Source of the DNA: Phocaeicola oris
Lineage (GTDB): Bacteria; Bacteroidota; Bacteroidia; Bacteroidales; Bacteroidaceae
NCBI RefSeq assembly: GCF_021295095.1
Contig: NZ_JAJLQX010000002.1
Span: 180,682-244,681, forward strand
DNA length: 64,000 nt
Direction: 5' to 3'
Under the pieces are notes generated by a model, which worked only from the letters and a program-made list of their open reading frames with translations, ran no database searches and was not told the origin of the DNA. Positions 8,544 to 17,044 of the stretch are shown here, piece after piece. A program made the position numbers and the translations under genes. Each line of letters opens with the position of its first letter. Position 1 is the first letter of the stretch.

Positions 8544-10475
8544 TTATCTTATTTCCTCTAATTCCATAGAAAACTGAGCCCAATCATCTTCTGCCTTACT
8601 CATTTGTTCTTTCAGTTGCTGATGAGCAGTATAGAGACTCATGTCAAATGCTCCTTCCGAAGTGACCATCTTACTTTCCAATTCACCAATCTGTTTCTCT
8701 AAATCTTCTATTTGTCTTTCACAATCGGCTACTTGTCGCTCCAGTTTCTTCACTTTCCTATTCTGTTCTTTCATGGACTCGTACATAAGTTTGCTTTCAC
8801 TGACAGAAACCGGTTCATCGGTTGCCTGAACAGGTACAGACTGCTGAAGCTGAAGCTCATTCAAACTCTCCATCTTTTTCTTTTCCAAGAATTCATAGAT
8901 GCCTCCAATATGTTCCTTCACCATTCCACCGCCAAACTCAAACACTTTTGTAACCAATCCGTCCAGAAAGTCACGGTCGTGCGAAACAATAACAGCCGTC
9001 CCGTCAAAATCGCGTATCGCGTCTTTCAACACATCTTTCGAACGCATATCCAAATGATTGGTAGGCTCATCTAAAATCAGAAAATTGACCGGCTCGAGCA
9101 ACAGTTTTATCATAGCCAAACGACTTCTCTCTCCTCCAGAAAGCACTTTGACTTTTTTATCTGAAGCTTCCCCACCAAACATGAATGCGCCAAGTATATC
9201 ACGAATCTTCGTCCGAATGTCTCCCTTCGCCACATAATCTATCGTATCGAAAACAGTCAGATCCTCATCCAAAAGCTGAGCCTGATTCTGCGCAAAATAG
9301 CCTATCTGAACATTATGACCAACGGTCAGTTTTCCTTCGTACGGAAGCTGATTCATAATACACTTTACCAACGTAGACTTACCCTCGCCATTCTTCCCCA
9401 CGAATGCCACCTTCTCGCCCCGCTTAATAGTCAAATTCACATGATGGAATACCAAATGGTCACCGAAAGCCTTCTTCACATCCTCACAAATGAGGGGATA
9501 GTTACCGGAACGTATTGATGGCGGAAATTTCAATCGCAGAGTAGCTGTATCTTCTTCATCAATCTCAATAGGAACAATCTTTTCCAACTGCTTAATACGG
9601 CTCTGTACCTGCACGGCCTTCGTTGGTTTATAACGGAACCGATCGATAAAATCCTTTATATCTAAAATTTCTTTCTGCTGATTTTCGTATGCTCGAAGCT
9701 GCTGCTCCCGGCGGTCTTTACGCAGTTGGACAAACTCATTGTACTTCACCTTATAGTCGTAAATGCGCCCGCAAGATATCTCAATGGTACGAGTAGTTAC
9801 ATTATTAATAAAGGTACGGTCGTGACTGACCAGCACAACTGCTCCGGAATAATTTTTCAAGAAATCCTCCAACCACTGAATGCTCTCAATATCAAGATGA
9901 TTAGTCGGCTCATCAAGCAGCAATACATCGGGATGACGAAACAAAATTTTCGCAAGCTCAATACGCATTCGCCAACCTCCGGAAAACTCTGTAGTAGGGC
10001 GATTGAAATCGGTCCGTTCAAAGCCTAAACCAATCAGTGTACGTTCCATAGCAGCCTCGTAATTATCGCCACCTATCAACTGATAACGCTCCGTTTCAGC
10101 AGTAAACGTCTCTATCAGCTTTTGATAGTCTGCCGACTCATAATCAGTCCGATCTGCCAGCTCCTGATTCATCTTTTTCAGCTTATCCTGAAAGTCGGTT
10201 ATATGTTCGAATGCCTGTTTTGTCTCTTCAATCACGGTATATTCGTCAACCAGTTTCATCACCTGAGGCAGGTATCCGATAGTGGTATCCTTCGGAACAG
10301 ATACCATTCCCGAAGTCGGATGCTGCTGACCGTCAATAATCTTCAACATGGTAGACTTACCTGCTCCGTTCTTCCCGACCAATGCGATACGATCACGATT
10401 GTTGATGACAAACGATACATCATGAAATAACGGAGTGGCACCAAATTCAACCTTTAGATTATCTATAGATATCAT
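8544..10475 (-). CDS. ABC-F family ATP-binding protein
   Basis: 643 residues with two ABC ATPase domains and no membrane segments. Domain 1 has Walker A GKNGAGKS (about residue 35), signature FSGGWRMR and Walker B LLLDEPTNHLD. Domain 2 has GKNGEGKS (about residue 350), LSGGERSR and LILDEPTNHLD. A charged linker lies between them. The C-terminal ~90 residues (after about 560) form a predicted coiled coil rich in Glu, Lys and Gln, as in Uup/YdiF-type ABC-F proteins. These cytosolic proteins act on ribosomes or translation factors, or bind DNA structures (Uup). It is the first gene of a likely two-gene unit with the M13 peptidase downstream. I see no sign that it is an antibiotic-resistance type. 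Confidence 0.88.
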   Translation of the reverse strand: MISIDNLKVEFGATPLFHDVSFVINNRDRIALVGKNGAGKSTMLKIIDGQQHPTSGMVSVPKDTTIGYLPQVMKLVDEYTVIEETKQAFEHITDFQDKLKKMNQELADRTDYESADYQKLIETFTAETERYQLIGGDNYEAAMERTLIGLGFERTDFNRPTTEFSGGWRMRIELAKILFRHPDVLLLDEPTNHLDIESIQWLEDFLKNYSGAVVLVSHDRTFINNVTTRTIEISCGRIYDYKVKYNEFVQLRKDRREQQLRAYENQQKEILDIKDFIDRFRYKPTKAVQVQSRIKQLEKIVPIEIDEEDTATLRLKFPPSIRSGNYPLICEDVKKAFGDHLVFHHVNLTIKRGEKVAFVGKNGEGKSTLVKCIMNQLPYEGKLTVGHNVQIGYFAQNQAQLLDEDLTVFDTIDYVAKGDIRTKIRDILGAFMFGGEASDKKVKVLSGGERSRLAMIKLLLEPVNFLILDEPTNHLDMRSKDVLKDAIRDFDGTAVIVSHDRDFLDGLVTKVFEFGGGMVKEHIGGIYEFLEKKKMESLNELQLQQSVPVQATDEPVSVSESKLMYESMKEQNRKVKKLERQVADCERQIEDLEKQIGELESKMVTSEGAFDMSLYTAHQQLKEQMSKAEDDWAQFSMELEEIR

Positions 10476-10497
10476 TAACTTTATTCTTTTTCACCTG

Positions 10498-10505
10498 CAA
10501 AGATA
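10498..10505 (-). promoter_or_regulatory. Putative -7 box for the ABC-F/M13 unit
   Basis: The minus strand reads TATCTTTG, 22 bp upstream of the ABC-F start codon. Confidence 0.5.
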
Positions 10506-10541
10506 GTGCAAATGAGCACAGTAAAAAATAAAGTGGTTCAT

Positions 10542-10679
10542 TTATTTAAATCTAATACCTAACTGATACCTTGCAGGATTCTCGCCTATGAGCTTATCTA
10601 AAGTGGTTTCGGCATATTCGTTCTGATAATATACATCTATAGAATGTTTATTGTTGATTATTCATGAGAAGCCCACCTT
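10542..10679 (-). pseudogene. Remnant of an outer-membrane beta-barrel protein (C-terminal end)
   Basis: In one minus-strand frame this stretch translates to KVGFS, a stop, then IINNKHSIDVYYQNEY... ending PARYQLGIRFK and a stop. Alternating residues and a terminal aromatic/basic strand ending LGIRFK are typical of the last strands of an outer-membrane beta-barrel, resembling DUF2490-type proteins. There is no start codon, an in-frame TGA interrupts it, and only about 45 codons remain, so I read it as a decayed 3' end of a deleted gene. The exact family is an inference from pattern only. Confidence 0.55.
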
Positions 10680-10684
10680 ACCAA

Positions 10685-11038
10685 TTAGTTATTCGTAATG
10701 TCCTTCCATTCAATGATTCTATCTTTATCTTCGTTGCAGACTACATGAGCGATATGTTTCTCTTTTGTACCATCTCTTGAAACTACATAATATATAACAT
10801 TAGCAGAGAAACGTACCTCATCATTCTCCTTATAGTCTTCGCACAAGAACTTGTTACCAAATTCAACCTTTTCACCATTGATAAGTAAAGAAGAAACATA
10901 ATTTACAACAGCTTCTTCAAAATTCTTATTCTCCCAATTTCCATGACCAGGCAAATGTATATGTCCTTTTTTTGCTAATGCAACAAGCAACATAATGACT
11001 ATGCAACCAACTAACTTTATAAACTTACTTTTCTTCAT
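10685..11038 (-). CDS. Hypothetical exported or membrane-anchored small protein
   Basis: 117 residues, unrecognised. The N-terminus MKKSKFIKLVGCIVIMLLVALAKK is a basic start plus a hydrophobic segment (about residues 8-22), which could be an uncleaved anchor or a signal peptide; a cysteine at position 12 lies inside the segment and does not make a convincing lipobox. The remainder is soluble and charged, with two cysteines (CEDYK and VCNED) that could pair in the periplasm. A possible -7 box (minus strand TAACTTTG) lies at 11156-11163. The stop codon is five bases from the beta-barrel remnant, so it may be a survivor of the same rearranged region. Confidence 0.6.
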   Translation of the reverse strand: MKKSKFIKLVGCIVIMLLVALAKKGHIHLPGHGNWENKNFEEAVVNYVSSLLINGEKVEFGNKFLCEDYKENDEVRFSANVIYYVVSRDGTKEKHIAHVVCNEDKDRIIEWKDITNN

Positions 11039-11642
11039 AATGTGTAATTTTTATTTTTATGTTATAATTTTTACCAAAAGCAAAATAGACCAAGTTACAA
11101 TTTTCGGATAACAACAAATAATCTTATTTGATGGTTTATTAAACTTCTGACGATACAAAGTTACGGTAGAGATGAGCCTTAAAACGACTAAATCACCAAA
11201 TAAAAAGTCTTAATAAGAAAAACATAACCTAATGAGAATCAATGGATACATTTCTATAAAATCTAAATTCTACCTCGTGGAGTCTTAATCATCCCTTAAC
11301 GCAGTTAATTCAAATCATTCCATTGTTTACCAAACAGTCAGCATAGTTACGTAGATGTTCTGATATGAGCATGAAGGAGACTTATTTCCTCTTTCCCTAT
11401 CCTTTTTGAAATTGTAATCCAACAAATGAAAAAGTCATAAAGAGTTTTGCTAAAAAGAAATGCAACACCCTACTCGATCATGGACATGAGAACGAACAAT
11501 TTTTTTATAAATCGAAGCTTTTATGCTTATGTAGTCATTTCTTTTATACAGTAAAAAGCATCCAATCCTTTATAAACAAACCTTAATTCAGGAGTTATTT
11601 TCCTTAAAACATGTTATAAAACATTCTTTTTTAGCAGTAATA
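11039..11642. other. Non-coding, AT-rich intergenic stretch
   Basis: I see no open frame with protein-like character and no recognisable tRNA. I looked specifically for the conserved boxes of a cobalamin riboswitch (a GGTGCAA-type start, a GCCACTG-type B12 box) because the following operon looks like a corrinoid uptake operon; none was found. Confidence 0.5.
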
Positions 11643-11673
11643 TTTGCAGGTTATCAAAATAGCCGTACCTTTG
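11643..11673 (+). promoter_or_regulatory. Full Bacteroidetes promoter of sRNA-like unit A
   Basis: TTTG (11643-11646), a 19-bp spacer, then TACCTTTG (11666-11673). This is the canonical -33/-7 arrangement and is almost the same in unit B (16812-16841). Confidence 0.75.
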
Positions 11674-11677
11674 CATC

Positions 11678-11741
11678 GTGTTTTTCATAGTATTAGATTT
11701 AAGGTTAACAAAGGTTGGGATACAGCGGTATCCCTTTTTTT
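11678..11741 (+). ncRNA. Putative small RNA, copy A
   Basis: A compact transcription unit of about 62 nt. It has a canonical promoter, then a 29-nt segment (11678-11706, starting GTGTTTTTCATAG) that is identical to 16846-16874, then a perfect terminator hairpin GGGATAC-AGCG-GTATCCC (11717-11734) and a U tract. It encodes no plausible protein. The shared 5' segment with a different terminator stem in copy B suggests a family of paralogous sRNAs. From memory, multi-copy sRNAs of this kind have been described in Bacteroides, but I cannot identify the family from sequence alone. Confidence 0.6.
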
Positions 11742-11797
11742 ATGTCTATACGTTTTTAAACCAACTTCTTTTTATAACTTATCTCAACATAATTGAC

Positions 11798-11805
11798 TAT
11801 ATTTG
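11798..11805 (+). promoter_or_regulatory. Putative -7 box of the corrinoid-uptake operon
   Basis: TATATTTG matches TAnnTTTG and would place the transcript start near 11812. That is after the TTG at 11803, so translation must start at the ATG at 11818 or 11824 with a very short leader. Confidence 0.5.
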
Positions 11806-11823
11806 CGCAAAAGACTCATGATT

Positions 11824-13620
11824 ATGAAGAAATTACTGTCAATTTACACCTTACTCTTTCTACTTCTCGCGTTCACAGCGTGCAGCAGTGACCGTGACGA
11901 ACCGTCCCCGATACAAAATAAACCGGAAATATCGCTTGCAAGTGGCGCGAAGTTCACTTCAAAAGTAGGGAAAAACTTCACCTACACCCCGACTGTCAAA
12001 AATGCATCCGGAGCTACTTATATATGGACAATGAACAATGAGGTAATCGGTAACACGCAAACCCTATGCCACATTTTCGAAGAGAAAGGCTCCTACTATA
12101 TTCGCTTGAAAGTGACCAATGATGCCGGTTCGGACGAAGAAGAGATTTTGGTAACCGTCACAGCCTTGACACCTCCGGTCATCTCGCTGAATATCCCTGA
12201 CGGAGGATTCAACGCGCTTGCATATACTGATTATACTTTTAAGCCAACCTTTCAACATAAAGAAGCAGACGGCTTTACGTGCTCTTGGTCTTTAAACGGA
12301 AATGTAGTAAGCAATGACAGCATTTACACCTTTAACCAGTCGGACAAAGGGAGCTATACCATTAAAATAACCGCTTCCAATGAAGATGGAGAAAATCATT
12401 TAGAGTTCAAGGTGAACGTTATTGAAAGTCTGCTTTACAGCGTAACATTCGATAAACTTTCGTACTTCTGCGAAACAACCGACCGCAACACATTCATCGG
12501 TCACCCTGTTTATATCACCCCTACCATCCGGAACTTCAGCAAACCAACTATCAAATGGGTGATAAATGGTGACACCATAGTCGGTGCCAACTCACAAACG
12601 TTAAAACTCACGCCCGATAAAGCCGGCGATTACCTTATTAAAGTATGTGTATACGAGCCTTCGAAAATCAGTTCTTCCGTATCGGGAATAATAGAGACCG
12701 GGAACATCACTTTCACGAATGAAATTATGATTCATGCATATAACAATGAATCTTCTGCTCAGCGTGCCATAAACGGTTCCAGCAGTAAGAAACAAAACAA
12801 AGTCTATGAATATGTTCCGGCTCCGGGACAATTTATAGGGGACACTGCGCTTGCCGGATTTACCGGCAATGAGACAACGAAAAATGCAGCAAACAGCTAT
12901 GCTTTGGAACGCCTAAATAAAACATCGTACGTTTCACTTGGAGGATTCGGAGGATATATCATTGTTGGATTCGACCATAGCATCGCAGCCTCAGCCAATG
13001 ATTACGACTTTACCATTCAGGGTAATGCGTATGCCTCACCCAACATGGGAAGCGACGGCAATTCAGAGCCGGGAATCGTTTGGGTCATGCAGGATGTCAA
13101 TGGAAACGGCCTTCCGGATGACGAATGGTATGAGCTGAAAAGCAGTGAGACGGGTAATAAGTCGACTATTCAAAACTATGCAGTGACATACTATAAGCCG
13201 AGTAGCCCAAATGCTAACGTGAAATGGAAAGATTCCGAAGGAAATTCAGGAACCATAGACTACAATATCTATCACCGACAAAATTCTTACTATCCGACAT
13301 GGATTTCAACCACCTCGTACACGTTGAAAGGTACACGACTTAAAGCACGCAATTATGTAAAAGATAACCTATATATTAATCCGGCATACGGATGGGGGTA
13401 CGCAGACAACCTCGGTAAAGATGCCATCAGCAGTTCGGACGACGGAAGTAATCAGGTAAACGGATTCAAGATTTCGAATGCCATTCTTCCAGACGGAACT
13501 GTCGTAACATTGAAGTACATTGATTTTATCAAGGTTCAAACAGGACTGAACACAAAAAGTGGTCCATTGGGAGAAGTCTCAACAGAAGTATTCTCGTTCA
13601 CCGATTATTCTATGGAATAA
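11824..13620 (+). CDS. PKD-domain surface lipoprotein of a candidate corrinoid uptake operon
   Basis: 598 residues from the ATG at 11824, chosen because it gives a standard lipoprotein signal (MKKLLSIYTLL... lipobox FTAC) and lies after the probable transcript start; an ATG at 11818 is the alternative. Residues about 30-200 contain two PKD-like Ig domains (TYIWTMNNE, GSYYIRLKVTND; then SWSLNGN, GSYTIKITASN), and a third Ig-like segment follows. The C-terminal ~270 residues contain GIVWVMQDVNGNGLPDDEWYEL, a Ca-site-like D/N-rich loop, within a cell-surface domain. From memory, such proteins accompany BtuG/BtuB pairs in Bacteroides. It is 3 bp upstream of the BtuG-like gene and is presumably an accessory substrate-capture protein; ligand binding is inferred. 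Confidence 0.75.
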   Translation: MKKLLSIYTLLFLLLAFTACSSDRDEPSPIQNKPEISLASGAKFTSKVGKNFTYTPTVKNASGATYIWTMNNEVIGNTQTLCHIFEEKGSYYIRLKVTNDAGSDEEEILVTVTALTPPVISLNIPDGGFNALAYTDYTFKPTFQHKEADGFTCSWSLNGNVVSNDSIYTFNQSDKGSYTIKITASNEDGENHLEFKVNVIESLLYSVTFDKLSYFCETTDRNTFIGHPVYITPTIRNFSKPTIKWVINGDTIVGANSQTLKLTPDKAGDYLIKVCVYEPSKISSSVSGIIETGNITFTNEIMIHAYNNESSAQRAINGSSSKKQNKVYEYVPAPGQFIGDTALAGFTGNETTKNAANSYALERLNKTSYVSLGGFGGYIIVGFDHSIAASANDYDFTIQGNAYASPNMGSDGNSEPGIVWVMQDVNGNGLPDDEWYELKSSETGNKSTIQNYAVTYYKPSSPNANVKWKDSEGNSGTIDYNIYHRQNSYYPTWISTTSYTLKGTRLKARNYVKDNLYINPAYGWGYADNLGKDAISSSDDGSNQVNGFKISNAILPDGTVVTLKYIDFIKVQTGLNTKSGPLGEVSTEVFSFTDYSME

Positions 13621-13623
13621 ATT

Positions 13624-14688
13624 ATGCGGAAAGGGTTATTCTTCAGTCTGTTGCTCTGCTGCATCGCATGTCTCACCTCGTGCATGAAATGGGATTACGG
13701 TGATGAGGAAGAGTTTGCGTCTACCGGTTCGGGACTGTTCATTGTAAACGAAGGAAATTTCCAATATGGCAACGCGACACTCTCCTATTACAATCCCTTG
13801 ACTAAGTCTGTAGAGAATGAGATTTTTTACAGAGCCAATGCTGCCAAATTAGGTGATGTAGCCCAATCCATGACCATATATCATAATGTGGGATGGGTAG
13901 TGGTCAACAATTCACATGTCATCTTCGCCATCGACTTAACAACCTTTAAGGAGAATGGACGCATCACCAACTTTACATCCCCTCGCTACATCCATTTTGT
14001 AAACGACAACAAAGCATACGTCACTCAATTATGGGACAATCGTATAGCCATAATCAATCCATCCACTTATACAATAACCGGTTACATTGATATTCCGAAT
14101 ATGAACACAGAATCCGGATCTACGGAACAAATAGTTCAGTATGGGAAATATGTATTCATAAATTGTTGGTCGTATCAGAACAGGCTTCTGAAGATAGATA
14201 CAGAAACCGATAAGGTTATTGCAGAGCTAACAGTAGGTATTCAGCCTACATCGGTAGTTTTAGATAAGAATAACAAGCTCTGGACTATTACCGATGGTGG
14301 CTACGAAGGAAGTCCGTACGGTTATGAAGCTCCTGCCCTGTTCCGTATTGACCCCGAAACCTTTACCATAGAGCAGCAATTCCAATTCGATTTAGGCGAC
14401 GCGCTTTCCGAACTTGTATTGAACGAAACAAAAGATAAGCTCTACTGGATAAACAACGATGTGTGGTGCATGTCCGTTGACGAAGATCATATTCCGGTTC
14501 GGCCGTTCCTACCTTATCAAAATACAAAATATTACGGACTGACAGTCAACCCGAATAACGGAGATGTTTATGTGGCCGATGCTATAGATTATCAGCAACA
14601 AGGCATCGTCTACCGTTATTCTTCCGAAGGAGAACTCATTGATAAGTTTTATGTTGGTATAACGCCCGGAGCATTCTGTTGGAAATAA
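13624..14688 (+). CDS. btuG: BtuG-like beta-propeller surface lipoprotein (YncE/DUF5074 type)
   Basis: 354 residues with a lipoprotein signal (lipobox LTSC, Cys at about residue 20). The mature part begins with GLFIVNEGNFQYGN and contains repeated blades such as VVVNNSHVIFAIDLTTF, AYVTQLWDNRIAIINPST and LLKIDTETDKVIAEL. This is the pattern of YncE-type seven-bladed propellers and closely resembles the layout of Bacteroides BtuG, a surface protein that binds cobalamin with very high affinity and caps BtuB. It lies between the PKD lipoprotein (3 bp) and the receptor (7 bp), so all three are one operon. Cobalamin as ligand is inferred from family and context. No B12 riboswitch was found upstream. 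Confidence 0.75.
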   Translation: MRKGLFFSLLLCCIACLTSCMKWDYGDEEEFASTGSGLFIVNEGNFQYGNATLSYYNPLTKSVENEIFYRANAAKLGDVAQSMTIYHNVGWVVVNNSHVIFAIDLTTFKENGRITNFTSPRYIHFVNDNKAYVTQLWDNRIAIINPSTYTITGYIDIPNMNTESGSTEQIVQYGKYVFINCWSYQNRLLKIDTETDKVIAELTVGIQPTSVVLDKNNKLWTITDGGYEGSPYGYEAPALFRIDPETFTIEQQFQFDLGDALSELVLNETKDKLYWINNDVWCMSVDEDHIPVRPFLPYQNTKYYGLTVNPNNGDVYVADAIDYQQQGIVYRYSSEGELIDKFYVGITPGAFCWK

Positions 14689-14695
14689 AAAGATT

Positions 14696-16741
14696 ATGAA
14701 GAAAGTTGTGACCATTTTTATACTGCTACTTACCACATTGAACATGCATGCTCAAACCGAAAACGATTGGAGCAAGAAAGGATTCAAGTTGGGGGAAGTG
14801 ACGGTATGGGGACGTAAACCGATGAAAGATATCGGCGTGCAGCAAACCAGACTCGACTCACTGTCACTGAAAGAAAATATATCCCTCTCTATGGCAGACA
14901 TACTGACATTCAACGCTCCGGTCTTTGTAAAGAGTTACGGTCGTGCTACACTCTCTACCGTTGCTTTCCGAGGAACATCCCCATCGCATACACAAGTTAC
15001 ATGGAACGGTATGCGCATTAATAATCCCATGCTTGGCATGACCGACTTCTCCATGATTCCTTCCTACTTTATTGACGATGCCTCACTACTTCACGGTACC
15101 TCTTCGGTAAACGAAACGGGAGGAGGTTTGGGAGGATTAGTCAAATTATCCACCACACCCGCCACAGTCGATGGAATGAAGATGCAATACGTTCAAGGAA
15201 TCGGATCTTTCAAGACCTTTGATGAGTTCCTACGCCTGACGGTTGGCAGCGAGCATTGGAAAACTTCTACCAGAATAGTGTACCAATCTTCGCCAAACGA
15301 GTATAAGTACCGTAACCATGATAAAAAAGAGAATATCTACGACGATAATCATCACATCATCGGCCGGTATTATCCGACAGAAAAGAATAAGAGTGCTTCA
15401 TACAAGGACTTCCATCTGTTGCAGGAAGCATATTATAATACGCTGAAAGGCGACCGTCTTGGTATGAACGCATGGTTCATTTATTCGAATCGCGAACTTC
15501 CTATGCTGACTACCGATTATGGAGACGAGAAAGCATTTGAGAATCGTCAGCGGGAGAACACATTACGAAGTATTCTGTCATGGGATCATTATAAAGAAAG
15601 CTGGAAACTGGGTGTAAAGGGTGGATATATTCACACGTGGATGGGTTACGATTACAAACGTGATAAGGGCAACGGAATATTAGAGACCATGACACATTCA
15701 CGCAGTTTAGTGAATACTATATACGGTCAGGCCAACGGAGACTATGCTCCAAACAACCAATGGTACTTCACCTCCTATCTATCCGCCAACCAACACTTTG
15801 TGAAAAGTTCGGATAAGAAAGTAACAACTACCGATGGTGATAACGCAATAGTAGGATACAACAAGAAGCAAACTGAACTTTCCGGTTCCGTTTCTGCCAA
15901 GTGGCGCCCGAACGAACGTATTGGCATGTCGGTCGTACTACGTGAAGAAATGTTCGGCGATCGTTGGTCGCCTGTCATCCCTGCATTTTTCTTCGACGGT
16001 GTCCTCTCCAATGCCGGAAACATCACAGTAAAAGCTTCCATCTCAAAAAATTATAAGTTCCCTACACTGAACGATTTATATTTTCTACCGGGAGGTAACC
16101 CGAATCTGAAAAACGAAAGCGGATTCAATTATGAGGCAGGACTTTCGTTTGCCATAGGAAAAGAAAATAAATACACGTTTTCCGGATCTGCCTCATGGTT
16201 CGACCAATACATAGACGACTGGATTATCTGGTTGCCTACTACTAAAGGATTCTTTTCTCCCAAAAACATCAAACAAGTCCATGCGTATGGCATAGAGAGT
16301 CGATTGGATTATACTCGGATTCTTTCGAAAGATTGGATGATACGTCTGGACGGAACCTATTCTTGGACTCCTTCCATCAATAAAGGAGAACCGATGAGTC
16401 AGGCCGATCAATCGGTTGGAAAGCAATTACCATACGTCCCCAAGCATTCTGCCACTATCAACGGGCGGTTATCATATAAATCATGGAGCTTTCTTTACAA
16501 ATGGTGTTATTACAGTGAACGATATACGATGTCGAGCAACGATAAATCGTTAACCGGTCATTTACCTGACTATTTCATGAGCAACATCAGCTTAGACAAA
16601 GAATTCTCCGCTAAGTGGGGCGACCTCAATGTAAAAGGCGTGATCAATAATCTATTTGACGAAGAATACCTTTCTGTCCTCTCTCGACCGATGCCCGGAA
16701 TCAATTTCGAAATTTTTGTTAGTATAAAACCTAAATGGTAG
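14696..16741 (+). CDS. btuB: BtuB-like TonB-dependent outer-membrane receptor
   Basis: 681 residues with a cleavable signal peptide (about residues 1-19, ending MHAQ). The plug domain is recognisable from about residue 30 (LGEVTVWGRKPMKD ... LSMADILTFNAPVFVKSYG ... VAFRGTSPSHTQVTWNGMRIN). The 22-strand barrel ends in a terminal aromatic residue (VSIKPKW). Such receptors import large ligands using TonB energy. There is no N-terminal carboxypeptidase-like domain, so it is BtuB-like rather than SusC-like. With the BtuG-like lid protein immediately upstream, corrinoid uptake is the best inference; another chelate cannot be excluded. The operon is followed by sRNA-like unit B. Confidence 0.8.
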   Translation: MKKVVTIFILLLTTLNMHAQTENDWSKKGFKLGEVTVWGRKPMKDIGVQQTRLDSLSLKENISLSMADILTFNAPVFVKSYGRATLSTVAFRGTSPSHTQVTWNGMRINNPMLGMTDFSMIPSYFIDDASLLHGTSSVNETGGGLGGLVKLSTTPATVDGMKMQYVQGIGSFKTFDEFLRLTVGSEHWKTSTRIVYQSSPNEYKYRNHDKKENIYDDNHHIIGRYYPTEKNKSASYKDFHLLQEAYYNTLKGDRLGMNAWFIYSNRELPMLTTDYGDEKAFENRQRENTLRSILSWDHYKESWKLGVKGGYIHTWMGYDYKRDKGNGILETMTHSRSLVNTIYGQANGDYAPNNQWYFTSYLSANQHFVKSSDKKVTTTDGDNAIVGYNKKQTELSGSVSAKWRPNERIGMSVVLREEMFGDRWSPVIPAFFFDGVLSNAGNITVKASISKNYKFPTLNDLYFLPGGNPNLKNESGFNYEAGLSFAIGKENKYTFSGSASWFDQYIDDWIIWLPTTKGFFSPKNIKQVHAYGIESRLDYTRILSKDWMIRLDGTYSWTPSINKGEPMSQADQSVGKQLPYVPKHSATINGRLSYKSWSFLYKWCYYSERYTMSSNDKSLTGHLPDYFMSNISLDKEFSAKWGDLNVKGVINNLFDEEYLSVLSRPMPGINFEIFVSIKPKW

Positions 16742-16811
16742 GTTGAAATGTTAAGGAATAGATGTTAATTTATAAAGTATATTATACTTTATCCAAAAAG
16801 ACAATATAAAC

Positions 16812-16841
16812 TTGCAGAGTACAAAAGATTCTGTACCTTTG
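16812..16841 (+). promoter_or_regulatory. Bacteroidetes promoter of sRNA-like unit B
   Basis: TTG at 16812-16814, a 19-bp spacer, then TACCTTTG at 16834-16841: the same -7 box and spacing as unit A. Confidence 0.7.
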
Positions 16842-16845
16842 TATT

Positions 16846-16917
16846 GTGTTTTTCATAGTATTAGATTTAAGGTTTTAATAAAAGACGAGCTGTCTGTGAA
16901 GATAGCCGTTTTTTTAT
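16846..16917 (+). ncRNA. Putative small RNA, copy B
   Basis: The first 29 nt (16846-16874) are identical to copy A (11678-11706). The sequence then diverges and ends in a different but functional-looking hairpin (about CGAGCTGTCT-GTGA-AGATAGCCG, 9 pairs with one bulge) and a run of seven T. Being downstream of the receptor gene and having its own promoter, it is not simply the operon terminator. It lies 5.17 kb from copy A in the same orientation, the two bracketing the uptake operon. Confidence 0.6.
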
Positions 16918-17044
16918 TATAATTAGCTAACACTCTATCTTAAAAAATTTTATATAATTCCCAAGAATTCTCATGGTCTCTTATACAGAGAGACTTTAAG
17001 AGATTATCTATTTTTATACATATCCCTATCAAATGGAGATTTTA

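Noticed and set aside
11803-11817. TTG start of the PKD lipoprotein at 11803
   Set aside because: It lies inside the -7 box and upstream of the likely transcript start; ATG 11824 gives a normal lipoprotein signal.
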